Origin: an uncultured Lachnospiraceae bacterium
GTDB taxonomy: Bacteria; Bacillota; Clostridia; Lachnospirales; Lachnospiraceae
Assembly: GCA_900542015.1 (NCBI GenBank)
Contig: UQLY01000020.1
Coordinates: 1 to 46,119 of the forward strand
Direction: 5' to 3'
Length of the DNA: 46,119 bases
A program made the position numbers and the translations under genes. Below the pieces are notes generated by a model. It was not told the origin of the DNA, ran no database searches, and saw nothing but the letters and a program-made list of their open reading frames with translations. Of the stretch, positions 8,561 to 16,989 are shown in pieces; positions within the stretch are counted from its first letter, which is position 1, and the number at the start of each line of letters is the position of its first letter.

Positions 8561-9490
8561 TTATCCGAACACTCCTTGAAACGCGCGGAAGGTTTTTCCG
8601 ATCCCCTCCGAAAAGGGCGTATAGGTTATTCCCAGTTCCCGCTTACTCTTTTCATTATCGTATAATTCCGTTTCTTCCTTATATATGGGAAACGGAAGGG
8701 GGACGCCCTGCCCCTCCGCCTGCTCTATCGTAAGCGGAAGGCATTGAACCAAAGGCTGCTTTGTCCCTTGTTTTTCCTCCGCTGCCTGCGCCAGTCCTTT
8801 TGCAAACAGCCGGTAATCCAATATTTCATCGCCGCACAGATTATACGCCTGCCCGTACGCCTTTTCATTGAGAAGGCAGCACCGGACGGCATCAGCGGCG
8901 TCCTTTACATAGATAAACTGAAACTGCCCCTCAGCGTCGGTAATTTCCGGCAGCAGATGGTTTTGCACCATCATTTGGATATAAACAGATTCCCTCGGCG
9001 CGTAATTATAGGGACCGTACAAAATTGCCGGGCGCAAAATGGTATAAGCGATGCCTTCCCGCCCGCAGATCTCCTGTAATTCCCGTTCCATCGCGATCTT
9101 CCCGGCAATATAGCTTCCCGCCTCTCCGGGCAGGGACCGGGTCTCATAAGGCGTCTCTTCTTTTTTGAATCCGCCCGCGCCCCTTCTGTATACGTCCACG
9201 GTACTGACCGCCAGATACTGCCGTATTTTACAGGGAAGATGCTCTATGACAAGACGGACATCCTCCGGCGCATAGCCGCAAAAATCCACGACGGCGTCAA
9301 AACCGGCACCGCAATCCTTTAACCTGTTCAGAACCGCAGAATCATGTCTGTCGCCCCGCATCTGCGTCACGCCGTATTCCTCCATGGAATACGTGCCCCT
9401 GTTTAATAGGGTAAGCTCATGCTCCCCGGATGCGAGCATCGTAAACACTCTTCCGTAAAAATAACTTCCGCCAAGTACCAATATCTTCAT
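8561..9490 (-). CDS. NAD-dependent epimerase/dehydratase family protein
   Basis: A 309-residue extended short-chain dehydrogenase. The Rossmann nucleotide-binding start is visible as MKILVLGGSYFYGRVF, and the sequence ILRPAILYGPYNYAPRES is the typical mid-protein segment of NAD-dependent epimerases. The strand ending in VSTVDVY and the segment AGSYIAGKIAMERELQE supply the serine and the lysine of the active site, although the usual Tyr-x-x-x-Lys reads YIAGK. Related clostridial proteins are annotated as nucleoside-diphosphate-sugar epimerases of unknown substrate. It is first in a two-gene transcript with the MATE exporter and is divergent from trkA. Confidence 0.85.
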   Translation of the reverse strand: MKILVLGGSYFYGRVFTMLASGEHELTLLNRGTYSMEEYGVTQMRGDRHDSAVLNRLKDCGAGFDAVVDFCGYAPEDVRLVIEHLPCKIRQYLAVSTVDVYRRGAGGFKKEETPYETRSLPGEAGSYIAGKIAMERELQEICGREGIAYTILRPAILYGPYNYAPRESVYIQMMVQNHLLPEITDAEGQFQFIYVKDAADAVRCCLLNEKAYGQAYNLCGDEILDYRLFAKGLAQAAEEKQGTKQPLVQCLPLTIEQAEGQGVPLPFPIYKEETELYDNEKSKRELGITYTPFSEGIGKTFRAFQGVFG

Positions 9491-9566
9491 TTGGGCGCCG
9501 CCTCTCCCGTTACCGGCGCCAAAGATCTCCTCTCACAGGCGCCGCAACGCACTTTTTATCGACTAC

Positions 9567-9595
9567 ATTCTATTCCATTCATGGTTCAAAAACAA
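9567..9595 (-). promoter_or_regulatory. Candidate promoter of the epimerase-MATE operon
   Basis: The minus strand has TTGTTT (9590-9595), a 17-base spacer and TAGAAT (9567-9572). It is the best match upstream of the epimerase gene. Its -35 lies only a few bases from the divergent candidate promoter of trkA. Confidence 0.5.
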
Positions 9596-9598
9596 GTA

Positions 9599-9626
9599 TT
9601 GTCAATTATTTTATATTTTTTATAAA
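9599..9626 (+). promoter_or_regulatory. Candidate promoter of trkA-trkH
   Basis: TTGTCA (9599-9604), a 16-base spacer and TATAAA (9621-9626) precede trkA by about 70 bases. The back-to-back arrangement with the epimerase promoter means a single bound protein could affect both. Confidence 0.55.
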
Positions 9627-9695
9627 AATCCAAATATTTGATGCTTTTTTAACAGCAAGATGGTATATTATAGTGTTGTACGGAGGTATATCAGT

Positions 9696-11084
9696 ATGTT
9701 AAAGTCAAAAAATCCTATCAAAAAGGGATTGAATATTATTATCGTAGGCTGCGGCAAGGTGGGCGCCACCCTGACCGAACAGCTTTGTAAAGAAGGACAC
9801 GATATTACCCTGATCGACAAAAGTCCTTCCAAGATCCAGTCCATGACCAACTTGTTTGACGTTATGGGCATTGTGGGAAACGGCGCCAGCTATAGCGTCC
9901 AGATGGAAGCGGGCATAGAAAATACAGATCTGATTATTGCGGTAACGGATTCCGACGAATTAAACCTTTTATGTTGTACCGTTGCAAAGCGCGTGGGTAA
10001 TTGCGCGGCGATCGCCAGAGTCCGCACGCCCGACTACAGCAAAGAGGTCGCCTATCTGCGCGGGAAGCTCGGTCTTGCCATGATCATCAATCCCGAGTTG
10101 GAAGCGGCAAAGGAAGCCGCAAGGATTTTGTATCTTCCTACGGCTCTGGAGGTCAATTCTTTTGCTCATGGTCAGGCTGAAATGATCAAATTCAAAGTCC
10201 CGGAAGGAAATATGCTGGACGGCATGATCGTTTCCAATTTAGGTCGCAATGTTACCCACAGCATCCTGATCTGCGCCGTTGAGCGCGACGGAGAGGTCCA
10301 TATCCCCTCCGGTGATTTTCAGATTTCAAAAGGAGACGTCATTTCCTTTGTCGCCTCCCGTAAAATGGCAAAGGCATTTTTGGAAGATATCGGCTTTAAG
10401 ACCAATCAGGTTAAAAACACGATGATTATCGGCGGCGGCAAGGCGGCGTACTATCTTGCCAACCAGCTTCTTCACACGGGCATTTCCGTCAAAATTATAG
10501 AAATTGACCGCGCCCGCTGCGAAGAATTGAGCGTCCTTCTGCCAAAGGCGATCATTATTAACGGTGACGGCACCGATGACGAGTTATTAAAAGAAGAAGG
10601 CATCGAATATGTGGAATCCTTCGTTCCTTTAACCGGTATCGATGAAGAAAACATTATGCTGACGCTCCATGCCAGACAGGTATCCAAAGCAAAGGTCATT
10701 ACCAAGATCAACCGCATTAACTTCCGAAATGTTATCAATCAACTGGATCTGGGCAGTCTGATCTATCCCCGGTATATTACCTCCGAAGCGATCATCGCCT
10801 ATGTCCGCGCTAAAAAGGACTCCATGGACAGCAATATCGAGACTTTATATCATATGTTTGATTATAGGGCGGAGGCAATTGAATTTCGCGTAGATAAGGA
10901 ATCGGAAGTAACCAATATTTCTCTTGCCGATCTGTCTTTAAAGAAAAATCTGTTGATATCTTTTATCAACAGAAACGGCTCCATCATTATCCCCTCGGGT
11001 CAGGACTGCATCAAAGTAGGGGATACGGTTATGATCGTTACAACCCATACGGGCTTTAATGATATTCAGGATATTTTAAGATAA
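9696..11084 (+). CDS. trkA: Trk potassium uptake regulatory subunit TrkA
   Basis: TrkA is the cytoplasmic NAD(H)/ATP-binding gating subunit of the Trk potassium transporter. The 462-residue protein has two tandem RCK units: Rossmann starts at GLNIIIVGCGKVGATLTEQL (near residue 15) and NTMIIGGGKAAYYLANQL (near 240), each followed by a TrkA-C domain ending around 225 and 460. This is the two-RCK TrkA form, not the shorter single-RCK KtrA. The ATG at 9696 follows GGAGGT by eight bases; an upstream in-frame ATG at 9660 has no ribosome site. trkH follows 78 bases downstream, making an operon for the whole transporter. Confidence 0.95.
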   Translation: MLKSKNPIKKGLNIIIVGCGKVGATLTEQLCKEGHDITLIDKSPSKIQSMTNLFDVMGIVGNGASYSVQMEAGIENTDLIIAVTDSDELNLLCCTVAKRVGNCAAIARVRTPDYSKEVAYLRGKLGLAMIINPELEAAKEAARILYLPTALEVNSFAHGQAEMIKFKVPEGNMLDGMIVSNLGRNVTHSILICAVERDGEVHIPSGDFQISKGDVISFVASRKMAKAFLEDIGFKTNQVKNTMIIGGGKAAYYLANQLLHTGISVKIIEIDRARCEELSVLLPKAIIINGDGTDDELLKEEGIEYVESFVPLTGIDEENIMLTLHARQVSKAKVITKINRINFRNVINQLDLGSLIYPRYITSEAIIAYVRAKKDSMDSNIETLYHMFDYRAEAIEFRVDKESEVTNISLADLSLKKNLLISFINRNGSIIIPSGQDCIKVGDTVMIVTTHTGFNDIQDILR

Positions 11085-11162
11085 TATGATCCGGTCGCCG
11101 TAAAAAGAAACGGCAGGCTGCATGCACTCGATATCATGTAAACCAAAGGAGTTTTTGAAAAA

Positions 11163-12650
11163 ATGAATAGTTCGATTATTCGTTTTATCTTAGGATATGT
11201 ATTAAAAATAGAAGCGATTTTGATGCTTCTGCCCTGCCTGGTGGCAGTGATTTATCAGGAAAAAGAGGGATTATATTTCTTACTTGTGGCTTTTCTCTGC
11301 GGCTTCTTAGGCTGGCTGATGACCCGCAAAAAACCTGACAATTATGTGTTTTACTTAAAAGAAGGCTGTGTCTCCACGGCGTTGAGTTGGATTTTCCTCA
11401 GCTTTTTCGGCTGCCTTCCCTTCTGGTTCAGCAGGGAAATTCCTTCCTTTACGGACGCGCTGTTTGAAACCGTTTCCGGCTTCACAACCACAGGAGCAAG
11501 TATTTTAAGCGATGTGGAGGCTTTGAGCCATTGCATTACTTTCTGGCGCAGCTTTACCCACTGGATCGGCGGTATGGGCGTGCTGGTCTTTTTGCTTGCC
11601 ATTATTCCTTTAAGCGGGGGCTCCCATATCAACCTGATGCGTGCGGAAAGCCCCGGTCCTTCCGTCGGGAAACTGGTTCCGAAGGTAAAATACACGGCAA
11701 GAATCCTTTATCTGATTTATTTCGGTATGACGATTTTGGAAATGATTCTGCTGATTGCCGGCAAAATGCCTGTTTTCGACGCAATCAATACCTCTTTCGG
11801 TACTGCGGGCACCGGCGGTTTCGGTATCAAAAACGACAGCATGATGGGATATTCGCCTTATCTGCAATGGGTTGTTACGATTTTCATGATATTGTTCGGC
11901 GTCAATTTTAACGCTTATTACTATATCCTGTTCCGCAACTTTAAAAAGGCGCTCCACATGGAAGAAGTCAGATATTATTTTCTGATTATCATCTCGGCTG
12001 TCGCCATTATTTTCTGCGATATTTTAAGTATGTCGCAAGGTATCTTCGACGCTTTGACCAAGGCATCGTTTCAGGTAGGCTCCATTATTACCACCACGGG
12101 ATTTTCCACCACGGACTTTAACCTGTGGCCACAAACCTCCAAGACCATTCTAGTCCTGCTGATGTTTGTGGGCGCCTGCGCGGGTAGTACCGGCGGCGGC
12201 ATCAAGGTGTCCCGTTTAGTCGTCCTGTTTAAAACACTGATTAAAGAGCTTAATTCGTATATTCATCCGAAAAGCATCAAGAAAATCAAATTTGAAGGCA
12301 AACCCGTAGAGCACGAGGTGGTTCGTTCCATTAACGTTTACTTCATAACTTTCATGATTTTATTTTCCTTATCCGTGCTCGCCATTTCTTTTGAAGGAAA
12401 GGATCTGGTTACCAACTTCACGGCGGTTGCCGCCACGATCAACAATATCGGTCCCGGCTTGGAGCTGGTAGGACCTACGCAGAATTTCGGGTCCTTTACC
12501 CCCTTTTCCAAATACGTGCTGATGTTTGATATGCTCGCGGGGCGTCTGGAACTGTTCCCCTTGCTGATCCTCTTTCATCCCGCCGTATGGAAGGATCTGT
12601 TTACCAGTAAGATCCGCTGTAAAAAAATAAATCAAAATCCCGCAGGCTGA
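11163..12650 (+). CDS. trkH: Trk potassium transporter membrane subunit TrkH
   Basis: This 495-residue membrane protein forms the potassium-conducting pore regulated by TrkA. The four glycine-bearing selectivity loops of the family can be seen: GFTTTGASIL, GTAGTGGFGI, TTTGFSTTDF and NNIGPGLEL. It contains about ten to twelve hydrophobic segments, and the segment CAGSTGGGIKVSRLVVL is characteristic of TrkH/KtrB. AAAGGAG precedes the ATG. Its stop codon lies inside the left side of a strong terminator, which ends the trkA-trkH transcript. Confidence 0.95.
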   Translation: MNSSIIRFILGYVLKIEAILMLLPCLVAVIYQEKEGLYFLLVAFLCGFLGWLMTRKKPDNYVFYLKEGCVSTALSWIFLSFFGCLPFWFSREIPSFTDALFETVSGFTTTGASILSDVEALSHCITFWRSFTHWIGGMGVLVFLLAIIPLSGGSHINLMRAESPGPSVGKLVPKVKYTARILYLIYFGMTILEMILLIAGKMPVFDAINTSFGTAGTGGFGIKNDSMMGYSPYLQWVVTIFMILFGVNFNAYYYILFRNFKKALHMEEVRYYFLIIISAVAIIFCDILSMSQGIFDALTKASFQVGSIITTTGFSTTDFNLWPQTSKTILVLLMFVGACAGSTGGGIKVSRLVVLFKTLIKELNSYIHPKSIKKIKFEGKPVEHEVVRSINVYFITFMILFSLSVLAISFEGKDLVTNFTAVAATINNIGPGLELVGPTQNFGSFTPFSKYVLMFDMLAGRLELFPLLILFHPAVWKDLFTSKIRCKKINQNPAG

Positions 12651-12672
12651 CACCGGTCCGCGGGATTTTTTT
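12634..12672. terminator. Bidirectional terminator between trkH and spoIIID
   Basis: AAAATCCCGC (12634-12643) pairs with GCGGGATTTT (12660-12669), followed by a T-run on the plus strand and preceded by an A-rich run that gives a T-rich tail on the minus strand. It can end both convergent genes. The trkH stop codon lies in the loop. Confidence 0.85.
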
Positions 12673-12674
12673 CT

Positions 12675-12932
12675 TCAGTTTCTCATCTGGTGCAGATATT
12701 TTTCTTTCGTTGCCATGCCTCCGCGAATATGACGTTCGGACTTATTGACGTCAAGCACTTTTCTCGCGCTTTTCGCAAGTCCCGGATTGATCAGCACCAG
12801 ACGTTCTGTGACGTCCTTATGTACAGTACTTTTGCTAATACCAAACTGTTTTGCCGTCTGGCGGACCGTGGCGTTGTGCTCGATGATATAATTCGCAACT
12901 CCGATCGCCCTCTCCTCAATATATTCCTTCAC
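12675..12932 (-). CDS. spoIIID: Sporulation transcription factor SpoIIID
   Basis: SpoIIID is a small DNA-binding protein that adjusts sigma-E-dependent gene expression in the mother cell. The 85-residue protein MKEYIEERAIGVANYIIEHN onward matches the family along its length, with the helix-turn-helix TVRQTAKQFGISKSTVHKDV at about residues 22-41 and the basic C-terminal tail. Its start codon is GTG, preceded by AGGGG at eight bases. It is convergent with trkH and shares its terminator. In other spore formers the gene is transcribed by sigma-E, and a fitting promoter is seen upstream. Confidence 0.96.
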   Translation of the reverse strand: MKEYIEERAIGVANYIIEHNATVRQTAKQFGISKSTVHKDVTERLVLINPGLAKSARKVLDVNKSERHIRGGMATKEKYLHQMRN

Positions 12933-12960
12933 ATGAATTCCCCTCAGAAAGCTTTTTTAC

Positions 12961-12989
12961 ATTCTATGCAGCTTTTTCCTCGGATAGTC
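12961..12989 (-). promoter_or_regulatory. Candidate sigma-E promoter of spoIIID
   Basis: The minus strand reads GACTATC (12983-12989), 14 bases, CATAGAAT (12961-12968). The sigma-E consensus is roughly KMATATT, 14-15 bases, CATACAAT, so seven of eight -10 positions and five of seven -35 positions agree. Known sigma-E control of spoIIID supports the call. Confidence 0.55.
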
Positions 12990-13010
12990 CATGAAACCAA
13001 TCATATTTCT

Positions 13011-13415
13011 TTACTGAAAATACCAACTGCTGGATTTTCTTTTTTTATCGGGTTTTGTCATTTCATAACCGGCGGTTGCAATGATCTTTAACGCCTCCCT
13101 GCACGGTACCGCATCCTCCTTTTCCGGCGCTTCCCGCTCCGTTTCCTGACCGTTATCCAGGCGGACCCTCAGCCACTTTATGTTTTTCTCCCAGATATCC
13201 TTTTCAATGCGCCCGCAAGCCGTAAGCCATTGCTCTCCCAGCTCTTTACTGCATGGAAACCGGACATATTTTACTCTCTTTTCCTCGTAGAACCATGCAA
13301 AAACCTTCCTGTTGCCGCGATGACGGATTACTATCTGTTTCTCATCCCGGAAAGGAAGGTCCTGATATACATTTTTAAAAGTCATACAATAAGCGATTAC
13401 TTCCGCGGCGTTCAT
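13011..13415 (-). CDS. MmcQ/YjbR-family protein
   Basis: A 134-residue cytoplasmic protein. Its first half, VIAYCMTFKNVYQDLPFRDE followed by IVIRHRGNRKVFAWFYEE, matches the N-terminal part of the MmcQ/YjbR family, a double-wing fold often annotated as DNA-binding-like but without a proven function. The C-terminal 45 residues are highly charged and end KKRKSSSWYFQ. AGGAAAC precedes the ATG. It follows the NlpC/P60 gene by 19 bases on the same strand and may be transcribed with it. The family call is from remembered pattern and moderately confident. Confidence 0.6.
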   Translation of the reverse strand: MNAAEVIAYCMTFKNVYQDLPFRDEKQIVIRHRGNRKVFAWFYEEKRVKYVRFPCSKELGEQWLTACGRIEKDIWEKNIKWLRVRLDNGQETEREAPEKEDAVPCREALKIIATAGYEMTKPDKKRKSSSWYFQ

Positions 13416-13434
13416 GTTTCCTTTTTACCTGCGT

Positions 13435-14667
13435 CTAATCTACAATTCTTCTGACCGCAAGGATCGTCCGGTAGGTGGCGTTGCTGATTTTGATACCGGT
13501 CCTCTCCGTGCTGGCGTGAACGATCTGTCCGTTACCGATATACAGCCCCACGTGTCCCGCATAGCAGATCAGGTCTCCCGGTCTCGCCTCTTCATAGGAT
13601 ACGCCCCTGCCTGCAAATCTCTGGCTTGTGGAATCCCTTGGAATACGGATTCCGAAATGTGCATAAACCGCCTGCGTAAATCCGGAGCAATCCGTTCCGT
13701 TGGTCAGGCTGTTGCCGCCGTATACATAAGGATTACCGATAAACTGGCATCCATAGCTTGCTATCTGGCTCCCCAGTCCCGAGCCGCCGCTTGCGCCCGT
13801 ATTGTTTTCTACAGAATTGTTTTGGGACGGTTCTTCTCCTTTAGCCGTTGTTTCCTGAGGCGTGCTTTCCGTGTTATCCGACTTTTCCGCTTTTACCTCG
13901 GAATTGCCGGCAAGCTCAAGTTCTTTTTCCTTTTCCTTCTCCCGCTCTTCCTCTTCTAATTGTCTGATCCTTTCATTCTGCTCTTTCAACTGGTTCTTAT
14001 AAGAAGCCGCTTCCTGCTGCGCCTGCGCCAGTTGATTGTCAAAATTCGTAACGGTAGCTCTCTTTTCCGCAATGATGTTTTCCAGGTATTCCTGCTGTTC
14101 CTTTAATTCCTTTTGCGAGGTCAGCAAATCCGCTTCTTCCATTTCCAGTTCTTCCTTTATGGAAGCCACTTCCTGTTTGGTTTCCTCATACTCCAGCAAA
14201 AGCTCCCTGTCGTATTCGTACAAACTTTCCACATAAGACGCCTTGTTAAGCATCTCGGGGATACTGCCCACTTCCAGGAATATTTGCAGATAAGCCTGAT
14301 CGCCTTTTTCATACATGAAACGGATGCGCGTTTTCATATCCTCATATTGTTCCTGTTCCCGCGCTTCCGCTGCCTCCAATTCTTCTTTGGCAACGTCAAT
14401 TTCATCCTCTTTCGCAGCGATCTCGTCTTCACAGATACTGATGCTTGTCAAAATATCTACCAGTTGACTGTCCAGAACCGTAATTTCTCCGGCAACCGCG
14501 TCTTTCTGTTCTTCAATTTCGTTCATGCGATCATTGACTTCATCCAGTTGTCCCTGCGTCTGCTCCTGTTCCTCTTTCACTTCGTCAACAGTCGTCGCAT
14601 GTACTAAAATACTGTTTTCCAAAAACATCGTTAAAGCCAATAATCCGCACAGAATACCCTTTTTCAT
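13435..14667 (-). CDS. Secreted coiled-coil NlpC/P60 peptidoglycan hydrolase
   Basis: This 410-residue protein has a signal peptide (about 1-25, KKGILCGLLALTMFLENSIL), a long coiled-coil region (about 28-255) with the CwlO/PcsB-like pattern, a low-complexity Glu/Ser/Thr linker, and a C-terminal NlpC/P60 domain. Catalytic residues visible are Cys in GTDCSGFTQ (about 327) and His in AGHVGLYIG (about 372), with a further His in QIVHAST. Such enzymes cut D-Glu to diamino-acid bonds in stem peptides, and the coiled coil usually interacts with FtsEX-type regulators. It follows the FKBP lipoprotein gene by 30 bases, so both envelope proteins are probably co-expressed. Confidence 0.92.
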   Translation of the reverse strand: MKKGILCGLLALTMFLENSILVHATTVDEVKEEQEQTQGQLDEVNDRMNEIEEQKDAVAGEITVLDSQLVDILTSISICEDEIAAKEDEIDVAKEELEAAEAREQEQYEDMKTRIRFMYEKGDQAYLQIFLEVGSIPEMLNKASYVESLYEYDRELLLEYEETKQEVASIKEELEMEEADLLTSQKELKEQQEYLENIIAEKRATVTNFDNQLAQAQQEAASYKNQLKEQNERIRQLEEEEREKEKEKELELAGNSEVKAEKSDNTESTPQETTAKGEEPSQNNSVENNTGASGGSGLGSQIASYGCQFIGNPYVYGGNSLTNGTDCSGFTQAVYAHFGIRIPRDSTSQRFAGRGVSYEEARPGDLICYAGHVGLYIGNGQIVHASTERTGIKISNATYRTILAVRRIVD

Positions 14668-14697
14668 TCCATCATCCTCTGTAAATCTGTCTGCCTG

Positions 14698-15804
14698 CTA
14701 CTCCGCCGTCGTATCTCCAAAGAAGTCGATAGGTTCATTTTCATTAACCGTAATCAATTCTTCCAGTCTTTCCATAACTTTCTTTCTCATAACATAGGAC
14801 TCAAAATCCTCCTGTCCCATGGTTTCAATCATCTGATCCGCACTTTCGTATCCGTAATCGGCATATTCGTTTTCGGCTACCTCGTGTATCATATCATCAT
14901 TGACATCAATACCTTCCGCCTTTGCAAGCGCCATATATGCCAGTTCGATCTGCGCCTGTTCCTTTGCCGATTCCTGATTTTGTTTCTCAAAGGTATCCAT
15001 ATCCATGCCCATCTGGGAGGATACAAAGGTTTCCATATCCATATTTGCATATTCCGCATATGCTTCAAAATATTCCATCAGGTCGTCGTACATCTTGTCC
15101 GTCATTTCTTTCGGCGGTTCTCCCACTTCACAGGTAGCGTAGACCGCATCCCAGATCGCATTCTGAAGCGCCGTCTCATTCTGGTCGCTGCAGCTGCTTT
15201 CAATATAATCCCTGATATACTGTTCATATCCGTCGTAGGTGGTAATCCCTGCGCCTCCATAGATGGACGCGATCAGATCATCCGTATATTCGGGCATCTT
15301 TCTGCTGTCAATGGAGTTAATCGATACGGTAAATACGACATCTTTGCCGGCATAGTCCTGGTTCTGATAATCCGTCGGGAATGTCAGATCCAAATCTGCG
15401 GTTTCTCCCACTTTTTTGCCGATCAAGCCGTCTTCAAAGCCTTCAATGAAGCTGCCCGATCCGATTTCCAGATGCGCTCCCTGGTCCGATCCGCCGCTGA
15501 AAGCCGCACCGTCGATTTTTCCTTCATAATCAATATTGACAATGGAGCCGTTTTCAACCGTATTGGCGCTTACAATGGGCTCATACTCATACATATCATA
15601 AATCTGAATGTAAGCCTCCAGCTCCTGTTCAATTGCCTTTTGCACATCCTCCTCCGTATAGGTAACGTAGGTTACATCAACGCTTAAATCCTGATAATTG
15701 CCTAACGTAACGTAATCATCAGGATCTGTCTCTTTATTTCCGCACGCATAAAGCGCCGTTACCATCATTGCAAGTACCGCAACAAGCCCTAATTTCTTTT
15801 TCAT
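14698..15804 (-). CDS. FKBP/trigger-factor-like peptidyl-prolyl isomerase lipoprotein
   Basis: A 368-residue lipoprotein with signal peptide and lipobox LYAC (Cys 21). Residues about 85-170 form an FKBP domain (GSIVNIDYEGKIDGAAFSGG and GSGSFIEGFEDGLIGKKVGE), and the remaining 190 residues are helical like the chaperone arm of trigger factor. The ribosome-binding N-terminal domain of trigger factor is absent, replaced by the lipid anchor, so it likely folds secreted proteins outside the membrane, as PrsA does. Start ATG is preceded by GAGGAG. The NlpC/P60 hydrolase downstream is a plausible client, which is inference from position. Confidence 0.88.
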   Translation of the reverse strand: MKKKLGLVAVLAMMVTALYACGNKETDPDDYVTLGNYQDLSVDVTYVTYTEEDVQKAIEQELEAYIQIYDMYEYEPIVSANTVENGSIVNIDYEGKIDGAAFSGGSDQGAHLEIGSGSFIEGFEDGLIGKKVGETADLDLTFPTDYQNQDYAGKDVVFTVSINSIDSRKMPEYTDDLIASIYGGAGITTYDGYEQYIRDYIESSCSDQNETALQNAIWDAVYATCEVGEPPKEMTDKMYDDLMEYFEAYAEYANMDMETFVSSQMGMDMDTFEKQNQESAKEQAQIELAYMALAKAEGIDVNDDMIHEVAENEYADYGYESADQMIETMGQEDFESYVMRKKVMERLEELITVNENEPIDFFGDTTAE

Positions 15805-15829
15805 TATTTACTCTCCTCGATCCATATTT

Positions 15830-15853
15830 ATAGATATTATCATAGATATTATC
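15830..15853. repeat. Perfect tandem 12-base repeat in leader
   Basis: ATAGATATTATC occurs twice without a gap (15830-15841 and 15842-15853), directly downstream of the candidate -10 of the FKBP lipoprotein gene. It could be an operator or a chance AT-rich duplication. Confidence 0.7.
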
Positions 15854-15882
15854 AGTTTAGCACACCGACCAACTTATGTAAA
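15854..15882 (-). promoter_or_regulatory. Candidate promoter of FKBP lipoprotein operon
   Basis: The minus strand has TTTACA (15877-15882), 17 bases and TAAACT (15854-15859), about 50 bases before the ATG. It is a moderate match and other AT-rich hexamers nearby could serve. Confidence 0.4.
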
Positions 15883-15945
15883 TCCCCACATATCTGACAA
15901 TTTTTTCTTTTTTGGAAAAACAGATCCCCTGCTGGCGGGATTTCC

Positions 15946-15974
15946 TTGCACTTTACAGGAAAGAATGATACAAT
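15946..15974 (+). promoter_or_regulatory. Promoter of the membrane-anchored protein gene at 16014
   Basis: TTGCAC (15946-15951), a 17-base spacer and TACAAT (15969-15974) lie about 40 bases before the ATG. Both hexamers are close to sigma-A consensus. Confidence 0.7.
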
Positions 15975-16013
15975 ATTTACTGTTTACGAGTTATAAAATT
16001 AGGAGGTTGTCTC

Positions 16014-16493
16014 ATGAAAACAGGAACGATCATAACGATTGTAGTTATCATTGCCGTGATTGCCGCAATCGCCGCCGCTCTTTATTTTATCGGCAAAAAG
16101 GCAAAAAAGAAGCAGGAAGAACAGCAGGTACAGATTGATGCAAACAAACAGACCATGTCTATGCTGATCATTGATAAAAAACGGTTAAAGATAAAGGATT
16201 CGGGACTACCTCAGGCAGTTATTTCACAGACGCCCAAGCTGATGCGCGGTTCCAAACTTCCCATTGTCAAAGTAAAAGTCGGTCCGCAGGTCATGAATCT
16301 GGTATGCGATGAAAAGATTTTTGATTCTGTTCCGGTCAAAAAAGAAGTAAAGGCGGTTGTCAGCGGCATTTATATCACGGAAGTAAGAGGTTATCGTACT
16401 TCCAAGGACAAAGCGCCTGAAAAGAAAAAAGGCTTCTGGGCGACCACCTGGGCTAAGGCGAAAGAAAAAGCCGGCGTCGGTCAGATAAAATAG
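16014..16493 (+). CDS. Membrane-anchored hypothetical protein
   Basis: A 159-residue protein with one N-terminal membrane helix (about residues 5-27, IITIVVIIAVIAAIAAALYF) followed by a KKAKKKQEEQQ stretch, so the soluble part is predicted to face the cytoplasm. The central part (about 50-130) is beta-rich and positively charged; the C-terminus is lysine-rich. I do not recognise a named family. AGGAGG precedes the ATG and there is a good promoter and terminator, so it is a single-gene transcript and very likely real. Confidence 0.8.
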   Translation: MKTGTIITIVVIIAVIAAIAAALYFIGKKAKKKQEEQQVQIDANKQTMSMLIIDKKRLKIKDSGLPQAVISQTPKLMRGSKLPIVKVKVGPQVMNLVCDEKIFDSVPVKKEVKAVVSGIYITEVRGYRTSKDKAPEKKKGFWATTWAKAKEKAGVGQIK

Positions 16494-16519
16494 TCGGCAG
16501 CCGGATTGCACAAAAAATT

Positions 16520-16570
16520 AAGCATCTTCTTATTACCTCCTTTTCGGAGCGTTTTAAGAAGATGCTTTTT
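16520..16570. terminator. Bidirectional terminator, 13-bp stem
   Basis: AAGCATCTTCTTA (16520-16532) pairs perfectly with TAAGAAGATGCTT (16555-16567). A T-run follows on the plus strand and an A-run precedes it, giving a T-rich tail for the minus strand. It separates the convergent genes ending at 16493 and 16569. Confidence 0.88.
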
Positions 16571-16988
16571 ATATTTCTTCAATATGAATGCTAAGCTGCC
16601 CCGGCGCCGGCGGCATGGAATTGAGTCCGATGAAATAATCCGCCTCCAGCCGCACGCCGTTTTCATGGCGGTTTATGTACAGTCTTTCGGTGGTCAGCTC
16701 CACTTCAAAGTTGCCGAACCCGGTCATATAGAGGCTGTTATGGGTGCTGCCCTTTTCAAACTCTAATGTACTTTCCACTTTCCCCTTGCGGGTCACGCGC
16801 AGCCGGTCTTTAGAAAAACGCAGCACCGTTTTGCTTCCATGCTCGGATTCTTTATCCAGTTTTTCCTCATAGGATACATAATAGTACGGCTCTTTATAAA
16901 GCATATTTCCATAGGTCTCGGTAACGATCTCCTCTTTCGATGTTCCGCTTTGAAAGCCTTTTACCCGTATTTTTACCTGTTTTCCCAA
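16569..16988 (-). CDS. DUF1934 (YwiB-like) beta-barrel protein
   Basis: A 139-residue protein of the DUF1934 family, a small calycin-like beta barrel of unknown function common in Firmicutes. The pattern VKIRVKGFQSG at the start, YYYVSYEEKLD, TLEFEKGSTH and a C-terminal MPPAPGQLSIHIEE fits the family. The start appears to be TTG, one base after the stop of the upstream small membrane-protein gene; AAAGGA inside that gene serves as ribosome site, implying coupling. The stop codon adjoins the terminator stem. Confidence 0.8.
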   Translation of the reverse strand: MGKQVKIRVKGFQSGTSKEEIVTETYGNMLYKEPYYYVSYEEKLDKESEHGSKTVLRFSKDRLRVTRKGKVESTLEFEKGSTHNSLYMTGFGNFEVELTTERLYINRHENGVRLEADYFIGLNSMPPAPGQLSIHIEEI

Positions 16989-16989
16989 C

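Noticed and set aside
14884..15687. 267-residue plus-strand frame within the FKBP gene
   Set aside because: It is a shadow of the opposite-strand coding sequence; the FKBP frame has the signal peptide and domain motifs.
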